A stretch of DNA of 64,000 bases from Anatilimnocola floriformis (GCF_024256385.1 NZ_JAMLFW010000001.1:2914001-2978000), one strand, 5' to 3'; positions 41,259 through 51,050 are shown, numbered from the stretch's first letter. Numbers and translations: made by a program. The notes: generated by a model not told the origin, from the letters alone.

Positions 41259-42416
41259 TTACGACCCGGCCGCGAAGTGCTGCTCAAACGTGGCCTCGAA
41301 GAAACGGTCGGTCATGCCCGCCAAGTAATCGCCCACTGCCCGCGGCAGACCGACGCGCGCGACCCGCCGAAAGTGATGCGCCGGCAGCAACTCAGGCCGA
41401 TCGAGATAACCCTGAAAGGCCTGTTGCAATCGCGATTGCGCCTCGGTGCGCATGGCCACGAGCTTCGGATGGCGATACACGCGGGTGTAAAGAAACCGCT
41501 CTAGCTCGCGCTTGAGCTCGGCGAGTTCTGGCCCGACACCGACACGAAAATCAAGTCGCCGCGCCTCATCGCTCGTCAGGCCGCGGCACTCGGCCAGGCG
41601 TTCGCCGGAAACGCGGAGCACTTCGCTCACCTGCCGCTCGATCAAATGATGGACCACGGCTTTGCGGAGCAAATCGCCCGTGCAGTTGGCATAGCGCTGC
41701 TTCGACGCCGCCACGGCTTCGCGAACGAGCGTGTTCTGCTCCAGTTCAGCCATCGTCACCAGCCCCAGCTTCACGGCATCGTCGGAGTCATGCGCGTCAT
41801 ACGTCATGCTGTCGGCGGCTTCGACGACTTGCACTTCCAAGAGCGGCCCGGCACCACCCGTCGCGGCAAAGAGGGCTGCCTTCTCGGCGCGAGTCTGTTG
41901 TCCTTCGAGCAATTCGTAAGTCAGATTCAAACCCGAAAACTCGGCATACCGCTGCTCCAGATCCTCGGCAATCGTGAGGGCAAAGCGGTTGTGCGAAAAA
42001 CCACCATAATCTTGCAGCACTTCGTTCAGCGCGTCTTCGCCCGCATGCCCAAACGGCGGATGGCCGATGTCGTGAAACAGCGCGAGGGCTTCGACGAGAT
42101 CCTCATTCAAGCGCAGGCAACGACCAAGCGTGCGCGCCAGGCAAGAGACTTCATGCGTGTGCGTCAACCGCGTGCGATGATAATCGCCAAAGTCGCCGGT
42201 AAAGACCTGCATCTTTCCCGACAGCCGCCGAAATGCCGCCGAGTGAATGATCCGATCGCGATCGCGCTGAAACGGCCCTCGATAAGGATGCTCTGGCTGC
42301 GGATGCTTCCGCCCGCGCGACTGCCGGCTAAACATGGCGTAGCTGGCAAACAGCGCCTGCTCGCGCTCATCGACGGTGCTGATATTGGCAAATGATTCGT
42401 TCACTGCTGGTTTCAT
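41259..42416 (-). CDS. dGTPase-like HD-domain nucleotide hydrolase
   Basis: 385 residues from ATG 42416 (MKPAVNESFAN); the longer frame adds 66 residues with no family pattern. The metal-binding HD motif is RTRLTHTHEVSCLARTLGR and LVEALALFHDIGHPPFGHAG, with HPYRGPFQRDRDRIIHSAAF upstream, as in deoxyguanosinetriphosphate triphosphohydrolase-like proteins, type 2. Family members remove triphosphate from dNTPs, balancing nucleotide pools in the cytoplasm. It is a single gene, divergent from a DUF4254 gene across 175 bases. Confidence 0.93.
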   Translation of the reverse strand: MKPAVNESFANISTVDEREQALFASYAMFSRQSRGRKHPQPEHPYRGPFQRDRDRIIHSAAFRRLSGKMQVFTGDFGDYHRTRLTHTHEVSCLARTLGRCLRLNEDLVEALALFHDIGHPPFGHAGEDALNEVLQDYGGFSHNRFALTIAEDLEQRYAEFSGLNLTYELLEGQQTRAEKAALFAATGGAGPLLEVQVVEAADSMTYDAHDSDDAVKLGLVTMAELEQNTLVREAVAASKQRYANCTGDLLRKAVVHHLIERQVSEVLRVSGERLAECRGLTSDEARRLDFRVGVGPELAELKRELERFLYTRVYRHPKLVAMRTEAQSRLQQAFQGYLDRPELLPAHHFRRVARVGLPRAVGDYLAGMTDRFFEATFEQHFAAGS

Positions 42417-42591
42417 CGACTTATGGTAGGTTTTTCGGCTCCGCATGCAAAGTCCGCTCGCAGCTAGCACGCTACCGCGACGGCGAAAACTTTCGCGTTG
42501 TTTAGAAACCGCAGCTGGCATAAAATCCCCATCATAGCCAGCAAGATGTTGGCTCCCTCCCGCACGCGTACAAGACTTAGACGAGGCACGG

Positions 42592-43185
42592 ATGCATCGC
42601 ATTGCTGAAATCACCGAACTGCACGCCCATTTGATCGCTCGCTGGCATCAGCAACCCATCGAGAACCACTACACGGGCTTTCTGAACCTGGTGTGCCAGC
42701 AGCTGACCTTCAACTATCAGTTGTGGCACGAAGAAGACTTGGCCCGCAGCAAGGATGTGCCGGATTCGACGATCGCCCAGGTCAAACGGGCCATCGACCG
42801 CTTTAATCAACAGCGCAACGATTACATCGAGAAGCTCGACGATTGGCTGACGGAAGAACTCGCTCATCGTCAGATCACGCCGCAGCCCGCTGCCACGCAA
42901 AACACCGAAACCGTCGGCAGCTCGATCGATCGCCTCGCCATTCTCGCCCTGCGGATTTATCACCTGCAAGAACAAGTCGATCGCCGCGACGCCACGCACG
43001 AGCATCGCGCCGGCGTTGCTCGCAAGCTGGAAGTCGCTCACGCTCAGCATCACGACTTGTCGCAATCGGCGCAGGAGCTTCTCAGCGATATCTTTGCCGG
43101 CCGAAAGAAGCATAAGACTTACCGCCAGATGAAGATGTACAACGACCCGACGCTGAACCCTCATCTCTATCGCGCCGCTGGCTAG
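42592..43185 (+). CDS. DUF4254 domain protein
   Basis: 197 residues, all helical with no signal peptide. The conserved block FNYQLWHEEDLARSKDV near residue 40 and the long helix rich in His and Arg (LRIYHLQEQVDRRDATHEHR) match the DUF4254 family as I know it. The C-terminus ends KKHKTYRQMKMYNDPTLNP. The family has no established function. The gene is divergent from the dGTPase-like gene and followed by a palindromic element. Confidence 0.82.
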   Translation: MHRIAEITELHAHLIARWHQQPIENHYTGFLNLVCQQLTFNYQLWHEEDLARSKDVPDSTIAQVKRAIDRFNQQRNDYIEKLDDWLTEELAHRQITPQPAATQNTETVGSSIDRLAILALRIYHLQEQVDRRDATHEHRAGVARKLEVAHAQHHDLSQSAQELLSDIFAGRKKHKTYRQMKMYNDPTLNPHLYRAAG

Positions 43186-43524
43186 CAATTTCGGCTTTCA
43201 CTGCGATGAAAGCACGCGCCCGTAGGACGGACCATTGGTCCGTCCTACGAACGAGCGAAGAATCGCCACAGCCAATTTATTTTTACTCGACTGGACAAAT
43301 TTGACCCGGCGTACGTAATCCCTAGTATTGTGACGTTGCCCAGCAACTCTGCGGCGGAATTCGACCGTGATCTGGCGACGGCTTGTCTTCTCATTTGCCT
43401 GTCTGCTCCAGGAGGGAGCCCCGGCGCTCGTGGCTGCTGCGTGCGAATTTCACGCGCTGCCCCGACCGCGGATCGTTAGCCTAAGATCGGCCCAGGCACA
43501 GTCCTCCCGTAGGAGTGTGCAGCC
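43186..43524. other. 339-base intergenic region
   Basis: It holds a 29-base palindrome (43221-43249) near its left end, then an A+T-rich stretch at about 43265-43335 that probably contains the promoter for the gene at 43525. No supported gene was found; the frame from 43367 has poor composition and overlaps that gene. Confidence 0.5.
43221..43249. repeat. 29-base near-perfect palindrome
   Basis: CGTAGGACGGACC (43221-43233) pairs exactly with GGTCCGTCCTACG (43237-43249), with a three-base centre. It lies 36 bases after the DUF4254 stop. It resembles REP-type or terminator-like elements; no T tract follows directly. Confidence 0.7.
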
Positions 43525-44565
43525 ATGGTTCGTGTGCAGCGGTCTCTTCTCTTCAGTGTCGCGTTCGTATTCGCGACTTCGGCCGCATCTGCCCTGCAGG
43601 CCCAAACCCCCAACGGCCCGCGCGTGCAGTTCGACGCGCCCTATCAAATTGCGATGCGCGAAATCATCGCGCCGGTGCAAACGCAGCCGGGCGAAAAAAT
43701 CGTCGAAGCTCGCTTCGATATTTCTTCGATCGTCGTCGCCGGCAACGAGCGCGATGTTACGCAGTTCGTGTTTCAACTGCAAAGCCTGCAGCGAACGATG
43801 CAAGTTTACGACTATCAGCCGCGCTCGGCTCGCGATACCAGCATCACTGGCAATGTCGCCGTGAGCGAAGGACGCGAAAGCTCGAACACGTCGGGCTTCG
43901 ATCTGACGGGCCGTTATCAGGAATGGACCAGCGCCAACCTGAACTTCGGCGAGTCGAACAAAGAAAACGGCAACCGCAAGTTCGATCGCCTGCCGCCACT
44001 CGAAACGGTCGTTGCCAGCGGCACGGTCTTTCGCGGCACGGGCGTTTATTTCAAGCTCCACACTACCGACCGCCAACTGCTGGAAGGTTCGACGACCGTT
44101 TGCGTTCTCTGGCGTGTGCCGAGCAACTGGCGGGCTGACTATGTTCACCTGCGCTGTGTCGCTGAGGGGCGCCTGCGCGGCCAAAACCAGCAACGGGCTG
44201 GCCAACGGGATTTTCTGATTCCGGTTTCGCTCGCCGGTGATACTGCTGCTCAACAAGCGGCCGCTCGGTTCGCTCGCTCCGAAGCCAACGTGCGAATGGT
44301 CGCTCGCCAGAGCGCGGAAGAAATCAACAATCGCCCGCCGAATCCTTTCCAGCGAGTCTTCGTCGGCAACAACGATCAAGACGTGCCGCACGATTGGCTC
44401 GAACGGTTGCTCTATCTCCCTGCCAATCCCAGCATCCCTTCGCGACTCCCGAGCAGCGTGCGAAATGCCGCCGGTGATTTTGTCGCCGCCCGCGAAGAAC
44501 TCGGACTGCTGAACGGATATCAACCGGCCACGAACGCCCAAGCCGTGAATGTTTCGCAGCCCTAA
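43525..44565 (+). CDS. Secreted hypothetical protein
   Basis: 346 residues from ATG 43525, with AGGAG ten bases before it. The signal peptide is MVRVQRSLLFSVAFVFATSA-type, ending near ALQAQ. The mature chain opens with VQFDAPYQIAMREIIAPVQ and has a beta-rich character (FQLQSLQRTMQVYDYQPR, GTGVYFKLHTTDRQLLEG). No family was recognised. It ends seven bases from the stop of the convergent MMPL gene. Confidence 0.75.
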   Translation: MVRVQRSLLFSVAFVFATSAASALQAQTPNGPRVQFDAPYQIAMREIIAPVQTQPGEKIVEARFDISSIVVAGNERDVTQFVFQLQSLQRTMQVYDYQPRSARDTSITGNVAVSEGRESSNTSGFDLTGRYQEWTSANLNFGESNKENGNRKFDRLPPLETVVASGTVFRGTGVYFKLHTTDRQLLEGSTTVCVLWRVPSNWRADYVHLRCVAEGRLRGQNQQRAGQRDFLIPVSLAGDTAAQQAAARFARSEANVRMVARQSAEEINNRPPNPFQRVFVGNNDQDVPHDWLERLLYLPANPSIPSRLPSSVRNAAGDFVAAREELGLLNGYQPATNAQAVNVSQP

Positions 44566-44572
44566 AGCAGAC

Positions 44573-46951
44573 CTAATCGCGTACGAACCAACCAAGCAAC
44601 AGCGGCAGAATAATGAGATTACCGGCCAAACCGCCGATCATGGCGAGGCTGACGAGGGCGCCGAAATATACGGTTGGAATGAACTCGCTGGTGCAGAGCA
44701 CGAGAAACCCGAGGTCAAGCGTGAGCGTGGTAAAGAGCATCGCGCGGCCGACGCTACTTTGCACTTCGGCAAGCGCGTCGGCGACGCTCTTCTTGCCGTG
44801 GCGACGAGCGTGCAAGAATGTGTCGAGATAGTGGATCGAACTATCGACCGACAAGCCCATCGAAACGGCAGCGATCATCGCAGCGCCCATGTTGATCCGC
44901 AGGCCGATCCAGCCGACCAGGCCCATCACCAGAAAAATCGGCACGACGTTCGGAACGATGCCGATCACGGCCAACTTAAAGCTGCGAAACAGCACGAGAA
45001 TGATGAAGCCCATCGCGGCCGTCGCGACAGCAAACGTCATCCACTGATCGCGAAGCATGCTTTCGATCAAGCTCGTCAGGAGCACAAAGAAGCCAGTCAC
45101 TTCGGCGCCGGCCCGCGGATCTTCAGAGCCTTTCGGCAGCGGAAATTCCTCGAGCGCGATCGTCCGGACTTGCTCAATCAGCCAGCGCTTCTGTTCCGCC
45201 GATTGCCGTTCGCGAGCACGGAGCATGATCCGCAGCCGGCTTGGTTCCTGCGGATCTTTCGGAACCGAGCGAAGAGCCGCCGTAAAGATCGGCAGCTCTT
45301 CCATCATTTTCTGAATCTTCATCTCCGTCGTGATCGGCACGAGCGACAGCAGGCCGTCGACTTTGATCACGTCAAGGGCATCGACCAGGCTGATGACTTT
45401 CGTCAGGCCGGGCCGTGCGGCATCTTTATCCGTTTTCGGAAACTCAATCGCCCGCAGCCGCTTCTCTAAACTGCGAACCTTGTCGAGGTAAGCATCGTCG
45501 AGCTTTCGCGGGGCGGGAATCATCACATCCCACACGCCAGCGCCACCGAGTTGCGTTTCGACAAACTCGTACGATTTCACAACCTGGCTGTCGGAGCGAA
45601 AGTTGCGCGTGAAGTCGGTTTCGACATCGAGTCGCAACGCGCCAAAGGCGATGAAAATAGCCACGAGCGAAATGACGATGCCCGCCGTGACCTGCCGAGC
45701 GCGGAGAAAGTTCAAGAGGCCGGTTAGTCCAGAGTGCAACTGATCATCGATCCACGAAGTATGAACCGCCGTCGGTTTGATTTCTTCTTTCGTTTCGCTC
45801 GTCGGTTTCTTCACGCCGAGCAGCGAGATGGCCGGCAGCAGCAACGAGATCGCGGGCACCACGACCAGCGAGCCGATGAACATCATCGTGCCGAAGTCTT
45901 GCACGGGGCCGACCTTGGCCGACCAGAGCGAACCAAAGCCGCCGACGTCGGTCGCGATCGCGCCGCCGATGGGAATTGCTAGCGCGAGAATCGACGTGCG
46001 AAACGCCGTGTATTGCGGAATGCCTTCGGCTTCGAGTTCTCGGCAGCGAACGATTAGATGCACAACGCTCGCGACGCCGACCACCGTGATGATCGCCGAG
46101 AGCATCGAGCTGACCATGGTCAACTCGAGTTGCAACCAAACGAGCGTCGCCTGCGTGAGGAGCAGCGCCCAGTTCACAACCGCGAGCGGTGCGATCAACC
46201 AGCGCACGCTGAAGAAGCACACGATCACCGTCAGCGCGAGCATGATCGTCGACCAGAGCCACAATCGTTTGCCGTCCTTATCGAGCATGTCGAAGCCTTC
46301 GACGACCATCACTGGTTCGCCAGCAAGGACGCCGCCTTTTAAACCATCGGGCAGATCCTGCACGATGGCCCGCAGCCCGGCGATTGTGTTGTTTCGCTGC
46401 TTGGCATCGAGCAGTTTTCCTGCCGGCGGCGGCTCGAGCATGCAGGCGAATGCAGCTACCTTGCGATCGGGGCCGTGCGTGTAGCCTTCAAAGAGCGCGA
46501 GAAAATTCTGCGCGGTCTGATTCTTCGCGTCGACCAGCGGCGGCCCTTTCCCCTTCGGCTTGGTGAGGTTGAAGGCTTCGATCTTTTCGACGAGACCATT
46601 GATCTCGGCCAGGCTGAGAACATCCTGCACGCCGGCGATCTTTTCCAACCGATCGCGAATCTTCGCCACGCGGGCCAGGCCGCTGCCGTCGGCGTTCAGC
46701 AGATTTTCGTCGCGATACACGGCGAGAACGACTTCGTTGCCGCCGAACTCGGCTTTCAGGCGGTTCCAAGGTGCGAGCAGCGGATCATCGGAGGCGAACA
46801 TCCGCTCAACACTGCGATCGAACTTCACGCGCTGCGCCGCGGGCCAGGCGATGAAGGCGATGACGATGGCGATTCCCAGCCAGATCCACCGCCCCTGCAG
46901 GTATAGATCGACGAGTCGGCTGGAGAGGCTCGGGGCCGGAGGTAGGGTCAT
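44573..46951 (-). CDS. MMPL/RND-family membrane exporter
   Basis: 792 residues with about 12 membrane helices arranged as two repeated halves: one helix (WIWLGIAIVIAFIAWPAA), a large outer loop, then five helices around 235-400, repeated from about 440 on (outer loop, then helices around 630-785). Conserved parts include SSMLSAIITVVGVASVVHLIV and the second-half counterpart MGLSVDSSIHYLDTFLHAR. The family moves lipids or other hydrophobic substances through the inner membrane using the proton gradient, and eukaryotic-like members resemble sterol-sensing proteins. It begins 23 bases after the protease gene, forming an operon with it. Confidence 0.92.
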   Translation of the reverse strand: MTLPPAPSLSSRLVDLYLQGRWIWLGIAIVIAFIAWPAAQRVKFDRSVERMFASDDPLLAPWNRLKAEFGGNEVVLAVYRDENLLNADGSGLARVAKIRDRLEKIAGVQDVLSLAEINGLVEKIEAFNLTKPKGKGPPLVDAKNQTAQNFLALFEGYTHGPDRKVAAFACMLEPPPAGKLLDAKQRNNTIAGLRAIVQDLPDGLKGGVLAGEPVMVVEGFDMLDKDGKRLWLWSTIMLALTVIVCFFSVRWLIAPLAVVNWALLLTQATLVWLQLELTMVSSMLSAIITVVGVASVVHLIVRCRELEAEGIPQYTAFRTSILALAIPIGGAIATDVGGFGSLWSAKVGPVQDFGTMMFIGSLVVVPAISLLLPAISLLGVKKPTSETKEEIKPTAVHTSWIDDQLHSGLTGLLNFLRARQVTAGIVISLVAIFIAFGALRLDVETDFTRNFRSDSQVVKSYEFVETQLGGAGVWDVMIPAPRKLDDAYLDKVRSLEKRLRAIEFPKTDKDAARPGLTKVISLVDALDVIKVDGLLSLVPITTEMKIQKMMEELPIFTAALRSVPKDPQEPSRLRIMLRARERQSAEQKRWLIEQVRTIALEEFPLPKGSEDPRAGAEVTGFFVLLTSLIESMLRDQWMTFAVATAAMGFIILVLFRSFKLAVIGIVPNVVPIFLVMGLVGWIGLRINMGAAMIAAVSMGLSVDSSIHYLDTFLHARRHGKKSVADALAEVQSSVGRAMLFTTLTLDLGFLVLCTSEFIPTVYFGALVSLAMIGGLAGNLIILPLLLGWFVRD

Positions 46952-46974
46952 GCGTCCGTTATACCGGCCAGCGA

Positions 46975-48771
46975 CTAAGGTGCCATCGGGGCGGGAACAG
47001 GGTTCGCTGGTTGTTTATCCTTCTGCTCCGATGCGGGCATCGGCTTTTCAGCAGGAGCTTTTTGCGGGGTCTTTCGTTCGTTTCGTTTCGCCTGCTGCAC
47101 CAGCTTCGGTACGATTTTCTGCAGCTCTTCGGCAGGAATCGCGTACGTCGTGACACGTCCAGCGCGGGCGATGTTTACCCCCACGATTTTGCCGTCGAGA
47201 TCGAGCACCGGACTGCCGCAGGCTTGCGGGATGATCGCGGTATCGTGGGCGAAAACGGCGGGAAAGCCTGCACGGCGTTCACTGAGGTGGCCGGAGTATT
47301 CTTCATCTTCGTCGACGAACAGAACCAGCTGCAACTTGACGTCGAGCTCCTTGTCGGCCCGCTTCACTTTCACGCCCACTTCCTGGCCGGGCTTGGTCTT
47401 CTCCATTTGTTTGAACAGGGCTTCGGCGTCGGCGAGCTTCTTGCCGTCGAATTCGATCAACGTATCGTCGACGCGAATGCCTGCCTTCGACGCTGGGCCG
47501 CCGAAGATCACGCGTTTGATATGCACGCCGCCATCGTCAGCATCGGCGACTTCGACCTTCATCGCGCCACGCGGCGGCGAGGTCGGTTCTACCTTGGTCA
47601 CGGCATTGCTCACGATGCCCAGCGACAGCGGCGAGGCATCGATATCGGGAGTGACTAACCAGGCCCCCGGTTGCGGCGCCTTATCGGCAAAAGTCACCGG
47701 CTTCAAGCGCGGCGCGTCTTCAATCTGCAGCAGGGCCAGGTCGTGCGCTTCATTTTTGGCAACGATCTTGGCCGTCAATGGTTCATCGTCGACCAGGCAG
47801 TGCAGTTCGCCTTTCAACACGCTTAATTTCGTCAACACCTGGCCGCGACGACTCACCGCCAGTCCGACGGCAACCGCCTTTTCATCGGCCAGCACATCGA
47901 CAATCGAGCGCTCCAGCGGCGTGGTGAGCGATTCGACACTCGCCAATGTTTCGGCGCTGTCTTTCGCCAGGCCGTAGTAATCCGGAGCATCGATAAACCA
48001 ACTGGCGATCACGTCGTACAAGCCGTAGATCGAATCGGGAATGAGATCGAGCAAGCTCGACCATTCAAACGCATCGGGATCGTAGGGCTCGCCGAATTCT
48101 TTGCTGGCGACGAAGTCATCCCACTTCTTTTGATAGATCTCGACCGGCACGTGCTGGTTTTCGAGCACATCGAGTCCGATGTTCGAATGAATGCCGATTA
48201 CTTCGCCTTTGAGATTGAAGAGCGGCCCGCCGGAATCGCCGGGATAGACGGTGGCGTCGGTTTGCAGCCCGGCGAGTGGATCGGTGCCGTCGCCGACGAC
48301 AAGTATGCGGCCGAGTCGCAGCGGCGGTTTGCGATCTTTGAAAATGCCGCCAGGATGGCCCGTGGCGAGGCACCACTCACCGGCTTTCGGTTTCTCCTTC
48401 GACATTTTCACATGAGGCCATTTGTCGTCGACCTGAATCTTTGCCAGACCGGCATCCCACTCATGATCCATGCCGAGCGATTTGGCTTTCACGCGACGAC
48501 CATCGCTCAGTTCGACATCGAAAATATCACCGGGAATCATGATGACGTGAGCCGCGGTCAGAATGTAACCATCTTCGCTCACGATTACGCCGCTGCCGGA
48601 AGAATCTTCCAAGTGAATGCCGACCGTCGCGGCAATCATTTTGTCGAGATGCTCGCGAGTTTGCTCCTGCGCCTTTTTCAGTTCGGCCAGTGTGGGACTT
48701 TCGGCCACGACCGGCGCGACCAAGATTAATACCAACAGCAGAGAGCAACTGTGAAAAATGCCGCGCTTCAT
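46975..48771 (-). CDS. Secreted trypsin-like protease with PDZ and a second, degenerate protease domain
   Basis: 598 residues from ATG 48771 (GGGAGAG upstream); signal peptide near residues 3-23. The first domain is an HtrA-type serine protease with His 75 (ILTAAHVIM), Asp 106 (HEWDAGLAKI) and Ser 180 (PGDSGGPLFN). A second trypsin-fold copy starts near residue 290 but lacks the catalytic His (VLTKLSV) and has Cys where Ser should be (QACGSPVLDLDG). A PDZ domain sits inside this copy at about 405-485 (GGPASKAGIRVDDTLIEFDG). It is probably a periplasmic protein-quality or processing enzyme with a regulatory pseudoprotease. It is the first gene of the operon with the MMPL exporter. Confidence 0.93.
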   Translation of the reverse strand: MKRGIFHSCSLLLVLILVAPVVAESPTLAELKKAQEQTREHLDKMIAATVGIHLEDSSGSGVIVSEDGYILTAAHVIMIPGDIFDVELSDGRRVKAKSLGMDHEWDAGLAKIQVDDKWPHVKMSKEKPKAGEWCLATGHPGGIFKDRKPPLRLGRILVVGDGTDPLAGLQTDATVYPGDSGGPLFNLKGEVIGIHSNIGLDVLENQHVPVEIYQKKWDDFVASKEFGEPYDPDAFEWSSLLDLIPDSIYGLYDVIASWFIDAPDYYGLAKDSAETLASVESLTTPLERSIVDVLADEKAVAVGLAVSRRGQVLTKLSVLKGELHCLVDDEPLTAKIVAKNEAHDLALLQIEDAPRLKPVTFADKAPQPGAWLVTPDIDASPLSLGIVSNAVTKVEPTSPPRGAMKVEVADADDGGVHIKRVIFGGPASKAGIRVDDTLIEFDGKKLADAEALFKQMEKTKPGQEVGVKVKRADKELDVKLQLVLFVDEDEEYSGHLSERRAGFPAVFAHDTAIIPQACGSPVLDLDGKIVGVNIARAGRVTTYAIPAEELQKIVPKLVQQAKRNERKTPQKAPAEKPMPASEQKDKQPANPVPAPMAP

Positions 48772-48957
48772 AGTGACCAACTCTCCCGGGAATGCAGGCT
48801 TCCCTGAGGAAATGAGCTGCCTCCGATTCGTAGCTCCAAAACTCGCTCCGCCTCTGGCGTGGGAGAGCGGCGAGGGCTTGTGCGAAACAAACCCGCCAAC
48901 ACCAGTGAGTCCATTGTGATCGCCGACCGCAAATCTGCCAAGAAGGGCGATGATTAC

Positions 48958-50178
48958 CTATTCCTTACTCTTCCGGTCAAAAACGCGATCGGCAAAGTCC
49001 CAATAATGCTTCCAATCTTCCAGAATCAGGTTGTGCTTGCCCGGCCGCAGATGATAGTGAGCCTGGTCGCCGTGAATCGCGTTGCCGATCGCTGGCAGGT
49101 CGGCTTTGCCGAGAGCCTTATGTCCAAATAGTTCGTACACGGACGCTGCGTGGATGACGCTGAGGTACTCGCCGCGCGGGTCGGCCCAGCGATCTTCGCT
49201 CGAGCTACCAACGGCGACAGCTCGCGGCGCGATGAGCGCGATTAACTCATGTTGATCGATCGGTAGCTCATCTTCGCGATCGGTGTAACTTTTGAAATTC
49301 GAGCAGAACCAATGCGGAAAGGCCGTGGTGATCCGTGCGACTTGTTCGCGCCCCGTGAATCGCCTCCGGCTGATTGCAGCACCGCCGCAGCCCGAGTCAT
49401 TCGAAACCGCCAGGGCAAACCGCTGATCCTCGGCCGCTGCCCAGAGCGCCGTCTTGCCGCCGCGCGAATGGCCGATAACAGCAACTTTTTTCGCATCGAT
49501 TTGCGGCACGGTTTGCAAATAATCGAGCACGCGGCTCGCTCCCCAAGCCCAGGCCGCGATCGTGCCCCAAGAATCGGCCTGACGCTCACCTTCGTCAAGC
49601 AAGCCATGCGCGCCATCTTTAAAACCGTCGTCCTTATCCGGATCGACATCTGCGTTCAGAAACGCAGCCATCGCATAGCTGCGGGCGATTCCTTCCTCGA
49701 CGGGCCAGAATTCACTTTTCTTTTCGCGGGTGGGATCGATGTTCTCAGCGCCACGATTGCAGATCAATACGAACGCCGGTACTGGAGCATCCGATTTGTT
49801 GGGAAAAAATAGATTGACGCGAATCGTCAGCGACTTGCTTTCCCGCGCAATGCGGATCTCGACCTGCCTCAGCGTCGCCTTGCCGCCGAGCGTCTCTTTA
49901 TCTTCATGCGTCACATGAAACGACTGCTCGTAGCGAGTCACCGGCATGCGGCCATAGACGTGCGTGCGAAAAAGTTCCAGCACTTCGCCGCGCCGAGTTT
50001 TCTGCCACTCCTCGGGCGTCGTCACGGATTTGCCCGACTGCAGCTTCAGCACTTCCGGCAATTGATACGCAGGCATCGCCGGATCCGGTGGATACGCTTC
50101 CTCTGCATAGCAAGCGAAGCCAGTCGCGAGCGCGATCACAACACAGAACGAATGTAGATGCATTCGGCAGTTCAGCAT
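48958..50178 (-). CDS. CE15-like carbohydrate esterase (glucuronoyl-esterase-type)
   Basis: 406 residues from ATG 50178. This ATG shares one base with the stop of the gene upstream (TGATG), which decides the start. The signal peptide is SFCVVIALATGFACYAEE. The catalytic Ser is in VAVIGHSRGGKTALWAA, the G-x-S-R-x-G-K form characteristic of CE15; further family blocks are SNDSGCGGAAISRR, FPHWFCSNFKSY and DQHELIALIAPRAV. A His near HYHLRPGKHNL fits the triad. CE15 enzymes cut ester bonds between glucuronic acid and lignin or alcohols in plant or algal polymers. Confidence 0.88.
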   Translation of the reverse strand: MLNCRMHLHSFCVVIALATGFACYAEEAYPPDPAMPAYQLPEVLKLQSGKSVTTPEEWQKTRRGEVLELFRTHVYGRMPVTRYEQSFHVTHEDKETLGGKATLRQVEIRIARESKSLTIRVNLFFPNKSDAPVPAFVLICNRGAENIDPTREKKSEFWPVEEGIARSYAMAAFLNADVDPDKDDGFKDGAHGLLDEGERQADSWGTIAAWAWGASRVLDYLQTVPQIDAKKVAVIGHSRGGKTALWAAAEDQRFALAVSNDSGCGGAAISRRRFTGREQVARITTAFPHWFCSNFKSYTDREDELPIDQHELIALIAPRAVAVGSSSEDRWADPRGEYLSVIHAASVYELFGHKALGKADLPAIGNAIHGDQAHYHLRPGKHNLILEDWKHYWDFADRVFDRKSKE

Positions 50179-51050
50179 CACTGGGTTCTCTCTTTCATAG
50201 CTGCAATCAGTCGCGTCAGTTGCGCTCGCATCTCCGCCGCAGGGAGCAGCACCTTCTGACCATGCCCCGGCAGGATCCACTCGAAATCGTACTCGAGAAG
50301 TCGCTGCATCGACAGAATCTGTTCGCCCCAAGAGTGCCAGCAGTAATCGTGCGAAGCCGAGAGTTGCTGCCCGTCGCGATCCCAATCGAGATGATCGCCG
50401 GTGAAAAGAAAGCGTTGCTGAAACAGCAGCACACAATGTCCCTCAGTATGGCCGGGCGTGGCGATGGCGGTCAGATCGGGAGACAAATCCCACGGCCCAT
50501 CGCCATCGAGAATCATTTCCGCGCCAGGTTGCGACGACAACTCCTCGCGATGAATGATCCGCTGACTGCCAAAGTGCGCGGCAAAACGCTCGGCATCGGC
50601 GACATCATCCGAATGTGTCAAAAAGATATGACTCACGCCGCCGAGATTTTCCAAGCGCTTCACCAGCGGCGCGATGAACTTCGGCGAGTCGACCAGCCAG
50701 TTCCCCGCCGCGCGGCGAATGAAGTAGCTATTTCCGCCGTATGATTTTGGGGAGTTGTAGCCGCAATAGTAGACAGGCTCTTCGATGAGGAGCGGAAAGT
50801 CATTCATTACGGACTTTACATCATCGTCGCCGAGACAACCGATGGAGCCGGTGGGGCAAGAGACGAGTGCGTGCAAAGCGCGGAGGCGATCCGAGTTGTT
50901 TTGTGGCTGATTCTTCACGTAAGAAGTCTGCGCCGCTTCGCCGAAGACGGCGGGAGCGATTTGCCGACAGGCATCGCAATCGATGCAGGTCGAATCGACG
51001 AAAAAGTCGCCGGGGAAATTTTCTGCCACACGTTTGCGTTGATCGGCCAC
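50178..51050 (-). CDS. Ferredoxin domain fused to metallo-beta-lactamase-fold hydrolase
   Basis: 290 residues, GTG start with GGAG eight bases upstream. Residues 15-70 are a small ferredoxin with Cys 22, 25, 28 and 65 (CIDCDACRQ, SCPTGSI), enough for a 3Fe-4S or 4Fe-4S cluster. The rest is a metallo-beta-lactamase fold with changed first motif THSDDVADAERF (His 146 and Asp 148/149 in place of HxHxDH), GHTEGH at 201-205, FTGDHLDWD with Asp 219, and PGHGQ with His 263. The pairing suggests redox or metal-controlled hydrolysis. Its stop overlaps the CE15 start as TGATG. Confidence 0.88.
   Translation of the reverse strand: MADQRKRVAENFPGDFFVDSTCIDCDACRQIAPAVFGEAAQTSYVKNQPQNNSDRLRALHALVSCPTGSIGCLGDDDVKSVMNDFPLLIEEPVYYCGYNSPKSYGGNSYFIRRAAGNWLVDSPKFIAPLVKRLENLGGVSHIFLTHSDDVADAERFAAHFGSQRIIHREELSSQPGAEMILDGDGPWDLSPDLTAIATPGHTEGHCVLLFQQRFLFTGDHLDWDRDGQQLSASHDYCWHSWGEQILSMQRLLEYDFEWILPGHGQKVLLPAAEMRAQLTRLIAAMKERTQ

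Noticed and set aside
43367-43864. 165-codon frame overlapping the start of the secreted protein at 43525
   Set aside because: Composition rich in Ser, Arg and Cys after residue 50 is typical of a shifted frame; the overlapping gene has a signal peptide and AGGAG.
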